Made by a program: the position numbers and the translations under genes
The notes under the pieces: generated by a model
What the model saw: the letters and a program-made list of their open reading frames with translations, nothing else
Database searches by the model: none
What the model was told of the DNA's origin: nothing
Assembly: GCA_025685495.1 (NCBI GenBank)
Contig: JAJNMT010000217.1
Coordinates: forward strand, 20,904 to 84,903
Direction: 5' to 3'
DNA: 64,000 bases
Source of the DNA: Huntiella abstrusa
Lineage: Eukaryota; Ascomycota; Sordariomycetes; Microascales; Ceratocystidaceae
Part shown: positions 47,104 through 57,767 of the stretch, piece by piece
Numbering within the stretch: the first letter of the stretch is position 1
Layout of the letters: each line of letters starts with the position of its first letter

Positions 47104-50100
47104 TTACCGAGTAACTATCTGCACTGCCTGCAAAAGAATCCCAAAGATCAAGCCCCGCGCCACCTCTTCCATCTGTAGACAGTCGAATAACCGCCCTAAG
47201 GCGTCAGCCGATGCCTTTTCTCCCATAACTCCCTTGAGCGCCTCAGGAACTCCGCTCTTGATGAACAATCGCCGAGCCTTTATCCGAAGCGCCTCTTTCT
47301 CGTCTGCCGTAAGCTCAGCCGGCCACTGCGCAAGCTCCTCGGGCGTTGGCATTGCGCTCTCGCGGATCTTTCCCAGGTAACTAGCGAGACCTGCATCATC
47401 AGTGTTGGCGTCCAGAACCGACGTCTGCATCATGTCCTGGATAGCCAGCAACGACGGGTTACCTGGCCGTAATAGGAAAGACTTGGCCGCAGTCAAAAGA
47501 GTGCGACGAATGTTCCACGCCGAAGAGAGTGTGTATAGCTCATTGATAACTGCAAATACCAACTCAATAGCAACCCGGGCCTCCGACTCCGAGAGTGGAG
47601 CGTGCCGAGGAGTTTTCTTCTCGGGGACTTTTTCTTCCTCCGCAGGCTCAGTTGGGGTTGTTTCCATCTGTTCCGTCTCTGCCACTGCCCCGGTTACTGC
47701 TGGTATCATTGCTTCTTGGTCGTCGGCTCCAAACGTCCCGCTACGGCCAAGGACCGTGCGCGTATTCTCGCTAACCGCACTGACCGTGTCACCACGATCC
47801 CTCCTTCTACCACTAACACCCAACAAGCTGTCTTCGGCTTCCTCGTCCATTTCATCCGGCCTTGGAGGCAACATAAGACCCTCTGTAGCAAACACTGATG
47901 ACCCTACACTAGGCGAACGAGGCGAACGTAACCCAACCATGCTACTGGCCCGACTATGTTCCCGACTAGCGCGGCCTGTACTAGACACCTGTTCCCATCG
48001 TTCATAGTGGCTTCGCCTATCGTCACCATCTACACCAATAGGCGAAGACAATGCCTGATGGGATGCTCTTCGTTCCATGGGAGGAATTCGCCCTGGTTGC
48101 ACAGAGATAACAGATGACCGAGTAGAATCCATAGAGGTGCGAGACATGGCTCCGAATGCCGGTGATGACGTCAAATCCCTTGGCGTTCCAGTGCCACTAG
48201 TGGGGGACAGAGTTAGGCTTTTGCGCGGGGTTTGTGCCGGAGTTACACTAGACTCCGGAGCGGGCGTTGGCATTTGTTGAGGCTGCTGCTGTTGTGAGGC
48301 TCGCTTTCCCAGATTCCCAATCGACCCAAACAAACCACCCACCACTGCCTTGCTTCCTTGGAAAGCGCCCTTGGGAGCATCAGCCACTGCGTCCAACACC
48401 CCACCCATTCCATTCCAGTTGAAAAGAGACTTCTCTGGCACCTTGGGCATTCCTTTGTCCTTGTCAAGGAACCGCTTCATGCCTTCTGACTCCGCTAGTG
48501 ACTGGAACCAACAGGCATCCCGTAGATACACTTCAAGCACCGTGCGAAGCGAGGAACGTGTGTGGTTCTTCCACGAAGGGAGCGTGGAATGCTGATCGAC
48601 GAATGCCGCTGCGCCAGACACAGACGCAATCCTCCGAAGAATCTCATGGAGAGACTCAAAATCGCTGTACTTGCGCACCACCATCCATCCGGGGTATGTC
48701 GATGACGTAGGCTCAACTTGAACCAGGTACTCCCAGTTGGGCTTTCCGAGAAGTTTCCATGTGTTGTCCGTATCGTCGTCATGAACGGTAATGGTTGCGT
48801 TATGCAATGTCAAGGGAGCTTTCTCTCCGGAACCAGAGTCGGGGAGTGGATCGGTCATGACAGGCATCATCTGGTCAAACGATGTAAATGGGCGAATCTC
48901 GGTGATGGATGCTTCATTGGTACTCTCAGCATCTGCGCGAGGAGAATCTGTTGGTGGAGAGCGCGGGGTCTGGGGGGTGTTTACAGCATCGCTAGAGTGT
49001 GAGTCTTCACCATCTAATAGCGAGTAAGTTTTACTATTGGCGACAGATCCCGGTTGGGAACTTGTTGAGGTCTCACCGTCTTGTGGTTTGTTCTCAGACT
49101 CTGCCTGTGCAATCATCTGGTTCATCCGCTCCATCTCTTCCATAGCCTCCCGCATCGCATCTGCCGCCTTAACTGCCCTTTTCTCCGCTTCCGCTTCTGC
49201 CGCAGCCGCCTCCTGTTCCTCCTTCAATTTTTGCTGCTTCTTTTTCTCTTCCTCTTTGGCCTTGAGCTCTTTCTCCTTCTTGGCTGCTTCCGGTCCCGTC
49301 TGCATACCAACATCGATGGCCTGGTTGAAGTCCGGCTCACCAGCCTCTAGCATATACACAATCCATCCATTGATCCACTCGGGCCTAGAACAACTTAACA
49401 GGGTTTTCTCCAGAATCACACTCGAAAAGATCTCACGCAGAAACACTCGTGTAATGTCGCACTCAAAGATAGACTTGTCTAGGTAGGTCAACAGGTCTTC
49501 GGCAATAGTCTTGAGTTTCACTGCTTGTTGTCTTTGATTTAACAGATTGGCCAGGTTGCTTTCCGGATTCTCCGCCAAGTAGTCGTACACTGTGTCAGTC
49601 GCGGTGGCCTGCCCGTCTGGTACATTGGAGTAAGCTAGAGACAGCTCTGACAAGAACACAATCAGCATAGACACAGAGTTGGTCACAAAGTCTAAGAACA
49701 TGTCGGCTGGTCGCTTGCGTGCTAGGTGGTTGGAAATTGACAAAATGTAGTTTGTGAGTGCTCTTCGTACTGAAAGAGGGAATGACCGATCTGACGGGAC
49801 AAGCGGGGTGTACCAGTACTTGACAAAGTCTTGGAGAGTGGCATCGATAAGTTTGGTGAGAGCTTCGCGAGTTTCGGGCTGAAAGTCATCGAATGAGGCA
49901 ATGACAGCGTCTTCCTCAGCTTTGTCGTCGGCTTCGGTAGTAGTAGCGGCATCGCGGGCACCCAACAAGCGCTTCATTATCTCCGCGCCCACCTCTGCTC
50001 GAGTAGCGCGGGCTTGTTGTGGTGTTTTGCCCTCATATGATATGAATAGGATAACACCAGAGACGGCGCCGATTAGAACAAGGCCAATACGCCCGAAAAC

Positions 50101-50490
50101 AACATATACGGTAATAGCAAGACCGGCAGCCACGCCAATCAAAACATTTGGTTCTGCTGTGGCAAAAAATTGGATTGCCTGGGTTGGTAGGTCGACATCC
50201 GGCTTAGAGGTCGGTGATAGTGGGGCCGTTAATTTTGCATCGGCAAGTTCTGCGAAAGAAGCCGGGGTATCTTGGGAATCGGCGAGAAGTGGGGTATTTT
50301 CTGTATCTTCGGCTCCGGTGTCTGGTGGCGGCGCGGATGCAGATGCATCTTCGATCGGCGGGGCTGCAGCGGTGGGATCTAGTGCGGATGTTTTGTCTGA
50401 GCCGTCCATTGTTGGTGTTGATAGTGCCGGTTTCTCTGGTAACTCGGGTGCTAGTGGCGGAGCCAGTTCTGGTTGTGTAAAATCTGACAT
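47104..50490 (-). CDS. Membrane-anchored PXA-PX-Nexin_C sorting nexin (1128 aa)
   Basis: Single exon. The frame is open to 50709, but the ATG at 50490 lies in a CACAAAATGTC context and the upstream extension looks like leader sequence. Order of domains: acidic, Pro-rich N-terminus; two hydrophobic helices forming a hairpin (about 115-151); PXA domain (about 205-385, SIFECDITRVFLREIFSSVI); Lys/Glu/Ala-rich coiled coil (about 400-465); PX domain (about 563-677) with RKYSDFESLHEIL (phosphoinositide-binding Arg); long Ser-rich linker; and C-terminal Nexin_C domain (about 980-1125). The layout resembles the Mdm1/SNX13/SNX14/SNX25 group, which tethers ER to vacuole or lipid droplets, but no RGS domain is visible between PXA and PX. 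A tether or lipid-transfer role is therefore inferred. Confidence 0.9.
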   Translation of the reverse strand: MSDFTQPELAPPLAPELPEKPALSTPTMDGSDKTSALDPTAAAPPIEDASASAPPPDTGAEDTENTPLLADSQDTPASFAELADAKLTAPLSPTSKPDVDLPTQAIQFFATAEPNVLIGVAAGLAITVYVVFGRIGLVLIGAVSGVILFISYEGKTPQQARATRAEVGAEIMKRLLGARDAATTTEADDKAEEDAVIASFDDFQPETREALTKLIDATLQDFVKYWYTPLVPSDRSFPLSVRRALTNYILSISNHLARKRPADMFLDFVTNSVSMLIVFLSELSLAYSNVPDGQATATDTVYDYLAENPESNLANLLNQRQQAVKLKTIAEDLLTYLDKSIFECDITRVFLREIFSSVILEKTLLSCSRPEWINGWIVYMLEAGEPDFNQAIDVGMQTGPEAAKKEKELKAKEEEKKKQQKLKEEQEAAAAEAEAEKRAVKAADAMREAMEEMERMNQMIAQAESENKPQDGETSTSSQPGSVANSKTYSLLDGEDSHSSDAVNTPQTPRSPPTDSPRADAESTNEASITEIRPFTSFDQMMPVMTDPLPDSGSGEKAPLTLHNATITVHDDDTDNTWKLLGKPNWEYLVQVEPTSSTYPGWMVVRKYSDFESLHEILRRIASVSGAAAFVDQHSTLPSWKNHTRSSLRTVLEVYLRDACWFQSLAESEGMKRFLDKDKGMPKVPEKSLFNWNGMGGVLDAVADAPKGAFQGSKAVVGGLFGSIGNLGKRASQQQQPQQMPTPAPESSVTPAQTPRKSLTLSPTSGTGTPRDLTSSPAFGAMSRTSMDSTRSSVISVQPGRIPPMERRASHQALSSPIGVDGDDRRSHYERWEQVSSTGRASREHSRASSMVGLRSPRSPSVGSSVFATEGLMLPPRPDEMDEEAEDSLLGVSGRRRDRGDTVSAVSENTRTVLGRSGTFGADDQEAMIPAVTGAVAETEQMETTPTEPAEEEKVPEKKTPRHAPLSESEARVAIELVFAVINELYTLSSAWNIRRTLLTAAKSFLLRPGNPSLLAIQDMMQTSVLDANTDDAGLASYLGKIRESAMPTPEELAQWPAELTADEKEALRIKARRLFIKSGVPEALKGVMGEKASADALGRLFDCLQMEEVARGLIFGILLQAVQIVTR

Positions 50491-51769
50491 TTTGTGTTGA
50501 TGTTGGAAGAGATGAACTTGGTTGAACTTGTGCTGAAATGGCTTTGGGTACAACGAATTAATGGTGGGCTGACGTTGAGGCAGTGTAATGCAGTCTTTGC
50601 TGGGATCGGGTCTGGCTGCAAAATCTAATAGAATCGGGTTGGGTATAAACTGGATGCAGATTGGATGCAAGCTTGCGTTAAGAAAAGGAACTGGTAGACG
50701 ATCTGTCAAGTATCAGGCATCGCCAAGTATAGGCTGTGGTTCGGTTCGAGAAATTGGGTATTTGTCGGAAGTAATGAAGAGATGGACAGAGAAAAGTAAA
50801 AGAACAGAACGAGAGGGGTTCATATGCAAATCACTTCTGCATGAGTCCTGGGGTTCTGTATGTATGTGAGTGGCGGGGTCAGGCTGTTCAGAAGCTTCTA
50901 GCCAGAGAAAATGGTGAATACTGTGTTAAAGATGACAAAAAGTCTAAGAGTAAATATAGAAGCGTGTTTTTGTCAAGGCGACTGTCAAAGTCACCACTGC
51001 GTATGTTACCCCTCGTCGTTTTTCTAACGTGAAGCTTGTTTTGTTCGGAGCTTGGGCAACTTGTTTCAAGGGCGGGACCTCCAATACGCCATAACCCAGT
51101 GCTTTTAGGGTATGGAGACTATCGCAATCAAGAGATCTATTGGCTTATACAAATCCGATGGAAAGTAGCTTCCGCTCACATGAAGTCCATATTTTCCTGA
51201 CTCGCAGTGGTAACGAGAACTTCGTATATGTACATTTTCGTGCAAGTACATACACGAAAAAAGCCAGTTGGAGAGTTCTTTAGAGCCAACTGTCCGAGCA
51301 CATGCATAAGCAGCCTCGTCTCGTAAAGCTGACAGCATCAGGACGATGATGATCCAGCTGTGGGTAGTGGGATTCACGTACATACACATGTATGCACATA
51401 GATCAGGGCCCATTTAAACTAGCGACTCTTGATGTGGATTGGAAAACCCAAAGATACATCTATACGTGTCTGACATGAATCAAGTCCTATATAGACTTGG
51501 GAGATATTGCATCAATTGTTTGACAACACTAATACACATGAATTGTCCTGGGCCTTAAACCCCTGTACACCAATGAATGTGTCACGTGACTACGTAACGG
51601 CAACGGGCGCGCCAGCAACGGATGCCAGCGCGTGCATTGTTTTGCAATTGCTACAATAGGATATATTGAATCTCGTAAAGTTAAAGCTCGGTTTGAACAC
51701 TTAGGTCTATGTGAGAGTTCGCACTTGGCGTCACTTATTGCAAACACATACCCATCATAAGCATTCACA
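50491..51769. promoter_or_regulatory. Divergent intergenic region, sorting nexin / SUB1
   Basis: 1.28 kb between two divergent start codons. No gene supported. Contains CATA/GTAC tracts and an imperfect hairpin at 51223-51255. Confidence 0.4.
51223..51255. repeat. Imperfect inverted repeat with GTAC arms
   Basis: CGTATATGTAC and GTACATACACG match as inverted arms at 10 of 11 positions around a spacer of about 11 nt, in the divergent promoter region; a second GTACATACACATGTATG tract is at 51375-51400. Confidence 0.55.
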
Positions 51770-52324
51770 ATGGCCTTTACCAAGAAAAAGTCATGGGGAA
51801 ACAAGCGGTCGGCGAAATCTGCTAATCTTGACGAAGGCTCCGGTGACGAACAGGCTGGGAAGAAGTCTAAGACTACTACCGCTGAGGCCAGTAATGGAAA
51901 AATGTGGCCTGTAGGTGAACTATTTCAGCCAGAAAAGAAGATCGATACTGACATCTCTTAGATTGGCGGAAGGCGCAAAGTCGGTCTCAGTGACTTTAAA
52001 GGAAAGACCTACGTAGGTATCAGAGAATACTACGAGAAGGACGGACAAGAGCTTCCTGGATCCAAGGTAAGCGCAGTGATTTCTATGCTGTGAAAGACTT
52101 CATTTTAACAAGTGTTATAGGGCATTTCTCTCTCGATTGAACAATATCAGGCTTTGCTGAAAGCCATCCCCGAGATTAATAAAGCTTTGGAGGAGAAGGG
52201 TTTGGTTGTCGATAGTGACGGAAGCGGTGACGAGAAGGAGAACGAGAAGGAGAACAAGAAGGAGGCCAAGAAGATAGAAAAACCAGCAGTCAAGGAGCCT
52301 GGAAGCGACTCCGAGGCAGATTGA
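51770..52324 (+). CDS. SUB1: Transcriptional coactivator PC4/Sub1 (149 aa, three exons)
   Basis: Exons 51770-51910 (47 codons), 51962-52066 (35) and 52121-52324 (68 with stop), with introns of 51 and 54 nt, all in phase 0. The N-terminal 45 residues are Lys/Ser/Ala-rich and basic. The PC4 ssDNA-binding fold follows: IGGRRKVGLSDFKGKTYVGIREYYEKDGQ, then ELPGSKGISLSIEQYQALLKAIPEI (about 48-108). The tail is a charged Lys/Glu run ending GSDSEAD, a likely CK2 site. Sub1/PC4 proteins bind single-stranded DNA at promoters and act with RNA polymerase II at initiation, elongation and termination in the nucleus. Fungal Sub1 often has such charged tails. The frame without splicing ends in intron 1, supporting the model. 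Confidence 0.92.
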
Positions 52325-52900
52325 TTTTAGTTGACCAGTAGAGTTTTTATGCACGGTTGAAGAAACCAACACTGACGTTCGAAATCTTGAATGCCGTGAC
52401 TTTTGCTGCAAGCTCAACTATGTACATCTGGCTTCAAAAAAATGTGCATACTGTCTTCCATTATATCGTAATCACAAACAACATTTTATCATATTGAGTG
52501 GTGCAAGTTCCAAATCCGTCGCGATAATCTCTATCTGCAGCCTCGTCATCCTTGCACAAGGCTAGCTATCCACCTTCAGATTCGACCAATCATAGTCAAT
52601 GTCCGCGACCCAAACGATTTCCGAGATCCTACGCCAGGATCCCCCCGTCTCGGATTCGGTTTGTTGGGGTCTCGTACTGGCGGATTTCGACCTTGCGACG
52701 AACTCCGTAGTTGGACATGTGTAAGGCTGGTCGCACTTATTCAGCTATTTCGGGTCTTTCAGGTGTAGGTCGGTACCGGAGTTACTTATACCGGACGCCT
52801 TCCTGTTAGATAAGACCTGAATAAAAAGAAAAACGAGCCCCTGCGTGTTGGAAACCGTCAACTTCGTTTTTGTTGCCCAAGCCAACAACAAACAAACAAA
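52325..52900. other. Intergenic between SUB1 and the THEM6-like gene
   Basis: About 575 bp between co-directional genes; no coding evidence; probably the SUB1 3' UTR and the next promoter, with an AACAAACAAACAAAATGG start context for the downstream gene. Confidence 0.4.
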
Positions 52901-54035
52901 ATGGCAGACGACAAGTTGCAGAAAAAGCGGGAGCATCGCTCCCAAGCCGTGAATGGCATCGCCCTTGTTCTGAAACTTGGGAAGGTCTTAATTCCCGCGG
53001 CCCTCGCCGGTGGTGCTTATGCGGCTGCCAAAGTCGATTGGCCGACTTTCGTCCGGGACTTTTTTCTTGGGCCCGGGCGTTGGAGCCGGATCGCCATGAT
53101 GATCTTCACAATGCTTAACTGGAAAGCAATGCCATTTGTATGGACTGTAAGTCTAGGTCAATAGCGTTCAAGGGTATTCTGTCACTAACCCACATTATAT
53201 ATAGTACCGAGTGTGGAAAGCTGCCATCGTTCACCTGTATATTCGGTCGCCACCTCCACGCACCCCCAAGCTCCTTTTTGCGCCTATCATTTCAGAGTCT
53301 AGGCCGGCCCTTTTCGAGATCGACTACAACTTGCACAAGTCGAACTCCACTTACTTCTCCGATCTTGACGTCACCCGTACGCAGCTTGTTTCTTACCTTC
53401 TGAAAGACGGATTCGCTGCTGCTGCCACCAACGCTACTACCAAGCTCATCCTAGATCCATCTACTGGAGAACCAGCCCGTGGATCTTTTGGCATCAGTCT
53501 CGGTGCCGCTCATTGCACCTGGCACAGGGAGATTCCTCCTGGCAAAAAGTATGAAGTCTGGACACGCGTGTTGAGTTGGGACCGCAAGTGGTTTTACATG
53601 GTCACCCACTATGTCCCATCGGGTCTCGGGAGACCATCCGACTACTTTGACAAAAAGGCCGGCAAGCTTCGGAAAGGAGACGGAACTGCCAAAGATGGAT
53701 GGGAGAAGAAGATCTATGCTACTGCTATTAGCAAATATGTCTTCAAACTTGCTCGTCTGACCATTCACCCCGCCCTCCTCCTTCAAGAAGCCGGTTTACT
53801 ACCTGAAAGACCTGGCGGTTGGGTTAAAGAGGACCTTGTGGATGTCTCAGTGGAAGATGTTCTTGATGAAGAGCCGGTCCAGACTGATGACAAAGGAGAC
53901 ACGACTTGGGAGTGGGTCGAATGGAAAAGACAGAGGGGTATGGGCTACGCTAAGGGGTTCCTTAAGCTGGACGAGCTCAGTACCTTTTTCGAAGGCGGGT
54001 CAGGCCCCGCCATTGGGGTTTTTAACCCTTGTTGA
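52901..54035 (+). CDS. THEM6-like hotdog-fold thioesterase family protein (358 aa)
   Basis: Exons 52901-53146 (82 codons) and 53205-54035 (277 with stop) are joined over a 58-nt phase-0 intron (GTAAGT...ATATAG). The N-terminus is basic, then has a hydrophobic helix (VLIPAALAGGAYAAA) and a second, RIAMMIFTMLNWKAMPFVW, suggesting membrane anchorage. The hotdog core shows FEIDYNLHKSNSTYFSDLDVTRTQL, similar to the DxDxNxHKxNSxY pattern of the THEM6 family, then KKYEVWTRVLSWDRKWFYMVTHYV. A C-terminal Trp-rich segment (DTTWEWVEWKRQRG) ends the chain. THEM6-type proteins are ER-associated in animals and their acyl-CoA activity is not well defined. A fungal acyl-CoA thioesterase role is an inference from the fold. 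Confidence 0.8.
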
Positions 54036-54476
54036 TAGCTGTGTGTTAGTCCGAATATAGCTTTTACAGTGGCAAAATTGATAGTCCAATCTATCTTCTC
54101 CAATGTTTAGAACTTGCAATTTTTTTCACTATCCAAGACATGGGCCAGTTTTGGTTATTACTAATTTTCTTCATTTCTTTTTAGCTAACTATCCCCCACC
54201 ATGACAGATGTTCGGTCAACCGACAAGAATGACGGCAGTCTGTGGTCCCGAAACACCTGCCCCCATCTCTATTAACCGTCACAGTTTCCGAAAGCTCAGC
54301 TAATCAAATCCATCACAGAACCAACTGTCTACGAAACAGGAGTGCGCCAGAAGAAAAAGTTAAGCTTGTACGAGCAAAGCGTAGATTATGCCAGCAGAAT
54401 AGAGGATGGACGGGTGATGTTGAATCCTCTACAACATCGCACCTTGATGTTGGGAAGAAGGGATTACAAAAATCCC

Positions 54477-55143
54477 TTACAGGAAGTAAGCAGCGGCGGC
54501 AACGGCGGCACCAGCACCAAGGGTGAGGCGGCCAGCGGAGCTCTCAGCAACGGTGCTGACGGAAGAGCTGGAAGCGGAGCCAGTGGAAGAGCCAGCAGCA
54601 CCACCGGTGGCAACAGCGACACCAGAGGGAGCAGCAGCGCCAGAGGAAGAGGCAGCGGTGGCATCAGCGCCGCTGGTAGCAACGCCAGCGACGGCGGTGG
54701 TGCCAGAGGCAGCGGCGGAGCCAGCAGCGGTGGTGGAAGCAGCAACGGAGGTGGAGGCGGCCTCAGAGGAAGCAGCGGTGGAGGAACCGCCAGCAGCCTC
54801 GGAGGAGATAGCAGCGCAGATAGCCTCGACCTGGGAGACAAGGCCTGTGTTGGAAAGGATGGTGTTAGAATGATGGAGCAGAAGCAATGAGGACATAAGA
54901 GAACATACCAGTGATGACGGAGGTCTCGCAAGAGCCGGAGGACAGGAGGCAAGAAGCAGCGGGGGCCTGGATGGCGGAGATCTTGCTGCAAGAGCAAGAG
55001 TAGTCGCCGCTGGCGCAGCCGGCAGAGGTCTCAGCCTGGCGGATGCAAGAGACGGCGCAAGAGGGGAGCTGGGAGATGAGATCGGCAGAAGAGGTGGCGG
55101 TGACGGCGGAGACCGCGGCGAGGAGGGCAAGAGCGAACTGCAT
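54477..55143 (-). CDS. CFEM-domain GPI-anchored cell-surface protein (200 aa)
   Basis: Exons 54909-55143 and 54477-54844 are joined over a 64-nt intron (GTATGT...CACAG); 201 codons. Residues 1-18 are a signal peptide (MQFALALLAAVSAVTATSS). The eight-cysteine CFEM domain spans about 20-90: LPSCAVSC, AGC, YSCSC, ASC, GSC, and the last Cys in VEAIC supplied by exon 2. Next comes a Ser/Thr/Ala/Gly-rich stalk (about 95-180), likely O-glycosylated, and a hydrophobic C-terminal tail (LGAGAAVAAAAYFL) after small residues, consistent with GPI anchoring. CFEM proteins act at the fungal surface in heme/iron uptake, wall stability or host interaction. The low-complexity tail makes an opposite-strand frame at 54342-54890 look open; that one is an artefact. 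Convergent with the THEM6-like gene. Confidence 0.92.
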
Positions 55144-55263
55144 TTTGAATGTTTTTGGGTTGAGTGGTAAAGTAAAGTGGTGTATGTGTTTGTGAATGAA
55201 GATTCGAGTGATGGTGAATTAGAAGAAAAAAAAATGTAAGTCCAAGTGGGGAGCGTGGGTCGG

Positions 55264-55271
55264 TACTTATA
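55264..55271 (-). promoter_or_regulatory. TATA-like box for the CFEM gene
   Basis: TATAAGTA on the minus strand about 120 bp before the ATG, with an A-rich leader; position fits a fungal core promoter but is unproven. Confidence 0.35.
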
Positions 55272-56733
55272 GGTAAATTTGTCAAGTTTCTGTAATATAC
55301 AACTAGACCGGATGTGGATGTACTTGGAGGGAAGAATGATCAGCTGTGGAGATGACAGGGCTGTGGGGATGCTCAGAAGAAAGATCCCGTCGCATTTGGC
55401 TGTGGGGAGGTGGATTTGGGGAGGAGTGTTGGAGAAGCGGCAACAGTAATGGTTCTTTTTTTGTTCACTCCTCGGGATGCCTTCGAATCTGGAACTTCGA
55501 ACTGTTTAACATGACATCATTTGTATGTAAAACTTACAAACTAGAGTCATCTATTTGGTTGCATATGTTTGTATACACATGGCCGTTCTCATACGCCGGG
55601 TTGCGTCTCTTATAAGACGTCATCGTTGTCCGACCCCATAAACGGTATGTGCCACAAACATACTGTATGTATGCTGTGTATTCCACGTAGCCGGTGACAA
55701 CAACCTTTAACCTTAAGTTCCCTTCTATCAAAAAAGCAAACAACCTACTTCCCCTTTTCTGTAATCCGTCGTTAATATCCGTGGCAGAGACTCCACTTGC
55801 CAGCCTCTCGTTTCCCTTCCCCCTTCATTAGTTTTGGACTCCCGGATTTTGTTGGGAAACTTTGAAAGCCCAAACTACACCTAGGAAATCCTCTTCATTT
55901 GCCGCCAGAGGTCCACTTTGCCTTCTTGGTGGATTTCTTTCAGAATTTGGTCTGTTTCGATGCATGGCTTGACCAGGGGAGAAACAGGGATTTCCGGCCG
56001 TCACCGGACGATATCTCAAATTCTGTGTTGTGTGTGAGGATGTTATTGTAATTCTCTACTCTTCAGGCTGTCGCATAGGCTGTCGCATGTGTGGCAATTG
56101 TTCAGTATGTGTGTAGAATGGCATGACGTTTAATTGCCATGTCATATGTTCAAGCTCTTGGCAATGACGAGGTACCCGAGATCCGCCATGTTTTTTCTCT
56201 CCAAATCTAGCTATACCCCGGTCTTTTGGTAGTTAGAGCTAACAAGCTTATACTTTATGTGCATACACCCTGCTGCCTTGAAAAACTTGCCCTTCTGCCG
56301 CGGACGTCTACCCAAATCGGCGGCGAGAGATCTTTCTATCTCATTCTAAACTAACATTTTCATAATAACTAGAGCCGAAGTGGCCATGATTTAGGCCAAA
56401 TACAATCTTCGTACGTTATAGAAATCTCCTTTCTGTTGTTTAGATCTTTAGTCCGAATATGGTCATCTTGAATTGAATGGTTCATCCTACATGTCTCATT
56501 CTCCGCACTCAAGTCATCTGCTCAGCCGCCCGCCTTCTGTCATACATACTACTCGGCCTGAACGCCATGGCTTCCATCCTTGTCCCCCGCAAAACCTCGG
56601 GATAATCCAGTTCTTGCCAAGCCCTTGTTGAGCTCCTCTCCCGTGCAAAGACTAGGTCTTCATGTCCAAATCCAGATCACTGATGAAGTTTTTTTTTCCT
56701 TTTTTTGTCATTGATGAGGTTGGTTAAAGACAA

Positions 56734-56762
56734 ACATATATGTACATACATATGTACACATG
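56734..56762. repeat. ACATATATGTACATACATATGTACACATG tract
   Basis: Interleaved palindromes centred on GTAC and CATATG; dispersed family. Confidence 0.75.
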
Positions 56763-57125
56763 CGGTCGTATGCATGTTGTCATCATTTTCTAATTGGGCT
56801 GTGATCGACAATCGAATGTTTCTGTTATTCAATATCTGGCGTGTTGTTTGTCCCCTTTTTGTCGCATTAATCACAAAAAGCAGATTGTATGTGGTAACAT
56901 TTTCCTCACTTTAGTTGGGGATATGGACACAGATCAGAGCGCCTTCGGGCCGTTTGACGGATCATGTTATATCCCAAAGTAGTGACAACCCCGTACTTCC
57001 CTACAAGTCTCCACCACGCGCCCAATCGGTGTTGCTAGACCGCTCCTAGACACCTGCCAGACGCCTGACAGACAGACTCGGGGTATCGGCACACAGTTTA
57101 TTGATGGAGTGCGGGAAACCTATGC

Positions 57126-57217
57126 GTGTACATACATACATACATATGTACATACATTGGTAAATACATATAACATGGCGAGGGAAAATGAGCATGTATG
57201 TATGTACGTGTGTATAC
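57126..57217. repeat. Paired inverted CATA / TATG arrays
   Basis: GTGTACATACATACATACATATGTACATACAT (in pieces, 57126-57157) faces GCATGTATGTATGTACGTGTG (57192-57212). The two arms are inverted relative to each other and could fold into a hairpin of about 90 nt. Confidence 0.75.
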
Positions 57218-57767
57218 CAGTATATCAATAATTACATTCATGTGTGTACACATTCATGTTGAGGCGACGAATCCAATAATCTTCCTCGGAAGCATAGCAC
57301 AGGTTGAATTTGAAGAATTAACTAGATCGCACGGTAAAGCCCGATCCCCGCAGTTGTGTATGTAGATCATTAAGTGGGACAACGTTTAAACCCTTGTCGG
57401 CTCACGTGACCACAAAGTTGAACTGAACCGTGAAACCACGACGTTCAAGGTCTCCAGAATCTGATATACGCCTGTATATCAAGCCAGAATCATATTGGCG
57501 GAATGCCATTTTCATAGAAGCCGCAAATTTATCTTCAACATCCCCTCTTTCATTCACGGCAGAAATGTCGAGATACATACGTACACACTGGGGAATTTGA
57601 CGCACGAAGACACGTGATCGTCTGAGTAGCCTAAACCGATGACCAGGAGAAAACGGCCTATCGCAGACATGCTCTTGAGGACATTCTCGACAAGCCAAGC
57701 TGGTGGGTAGTCATTCGAAAACGAGGAAATCCAACAACATGGTGACAAGAAAGCAAAATTGCTATGA

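Larger units (their letters stand above)
55144..57767. other. Intergenic between the CFEM gene and the HET pseudogene
   Basis: 2.6 kb with no supported gene. It holds the CFEM promoter with a TATA-like site at 55264-55271, and strong CATA/GTAC tracts at 56734-56762 and 57126-57217. Confidence 0.45.

Noticed and set aside
54342..54890. Gly/Ser-rich 182-residue frame opposite the CFEM gene
   Set aside because: It is the antisense shadow of the Ala/Ser-rich stalk of the CFEM protein, which has signal peptide, eight Cys and splice support.
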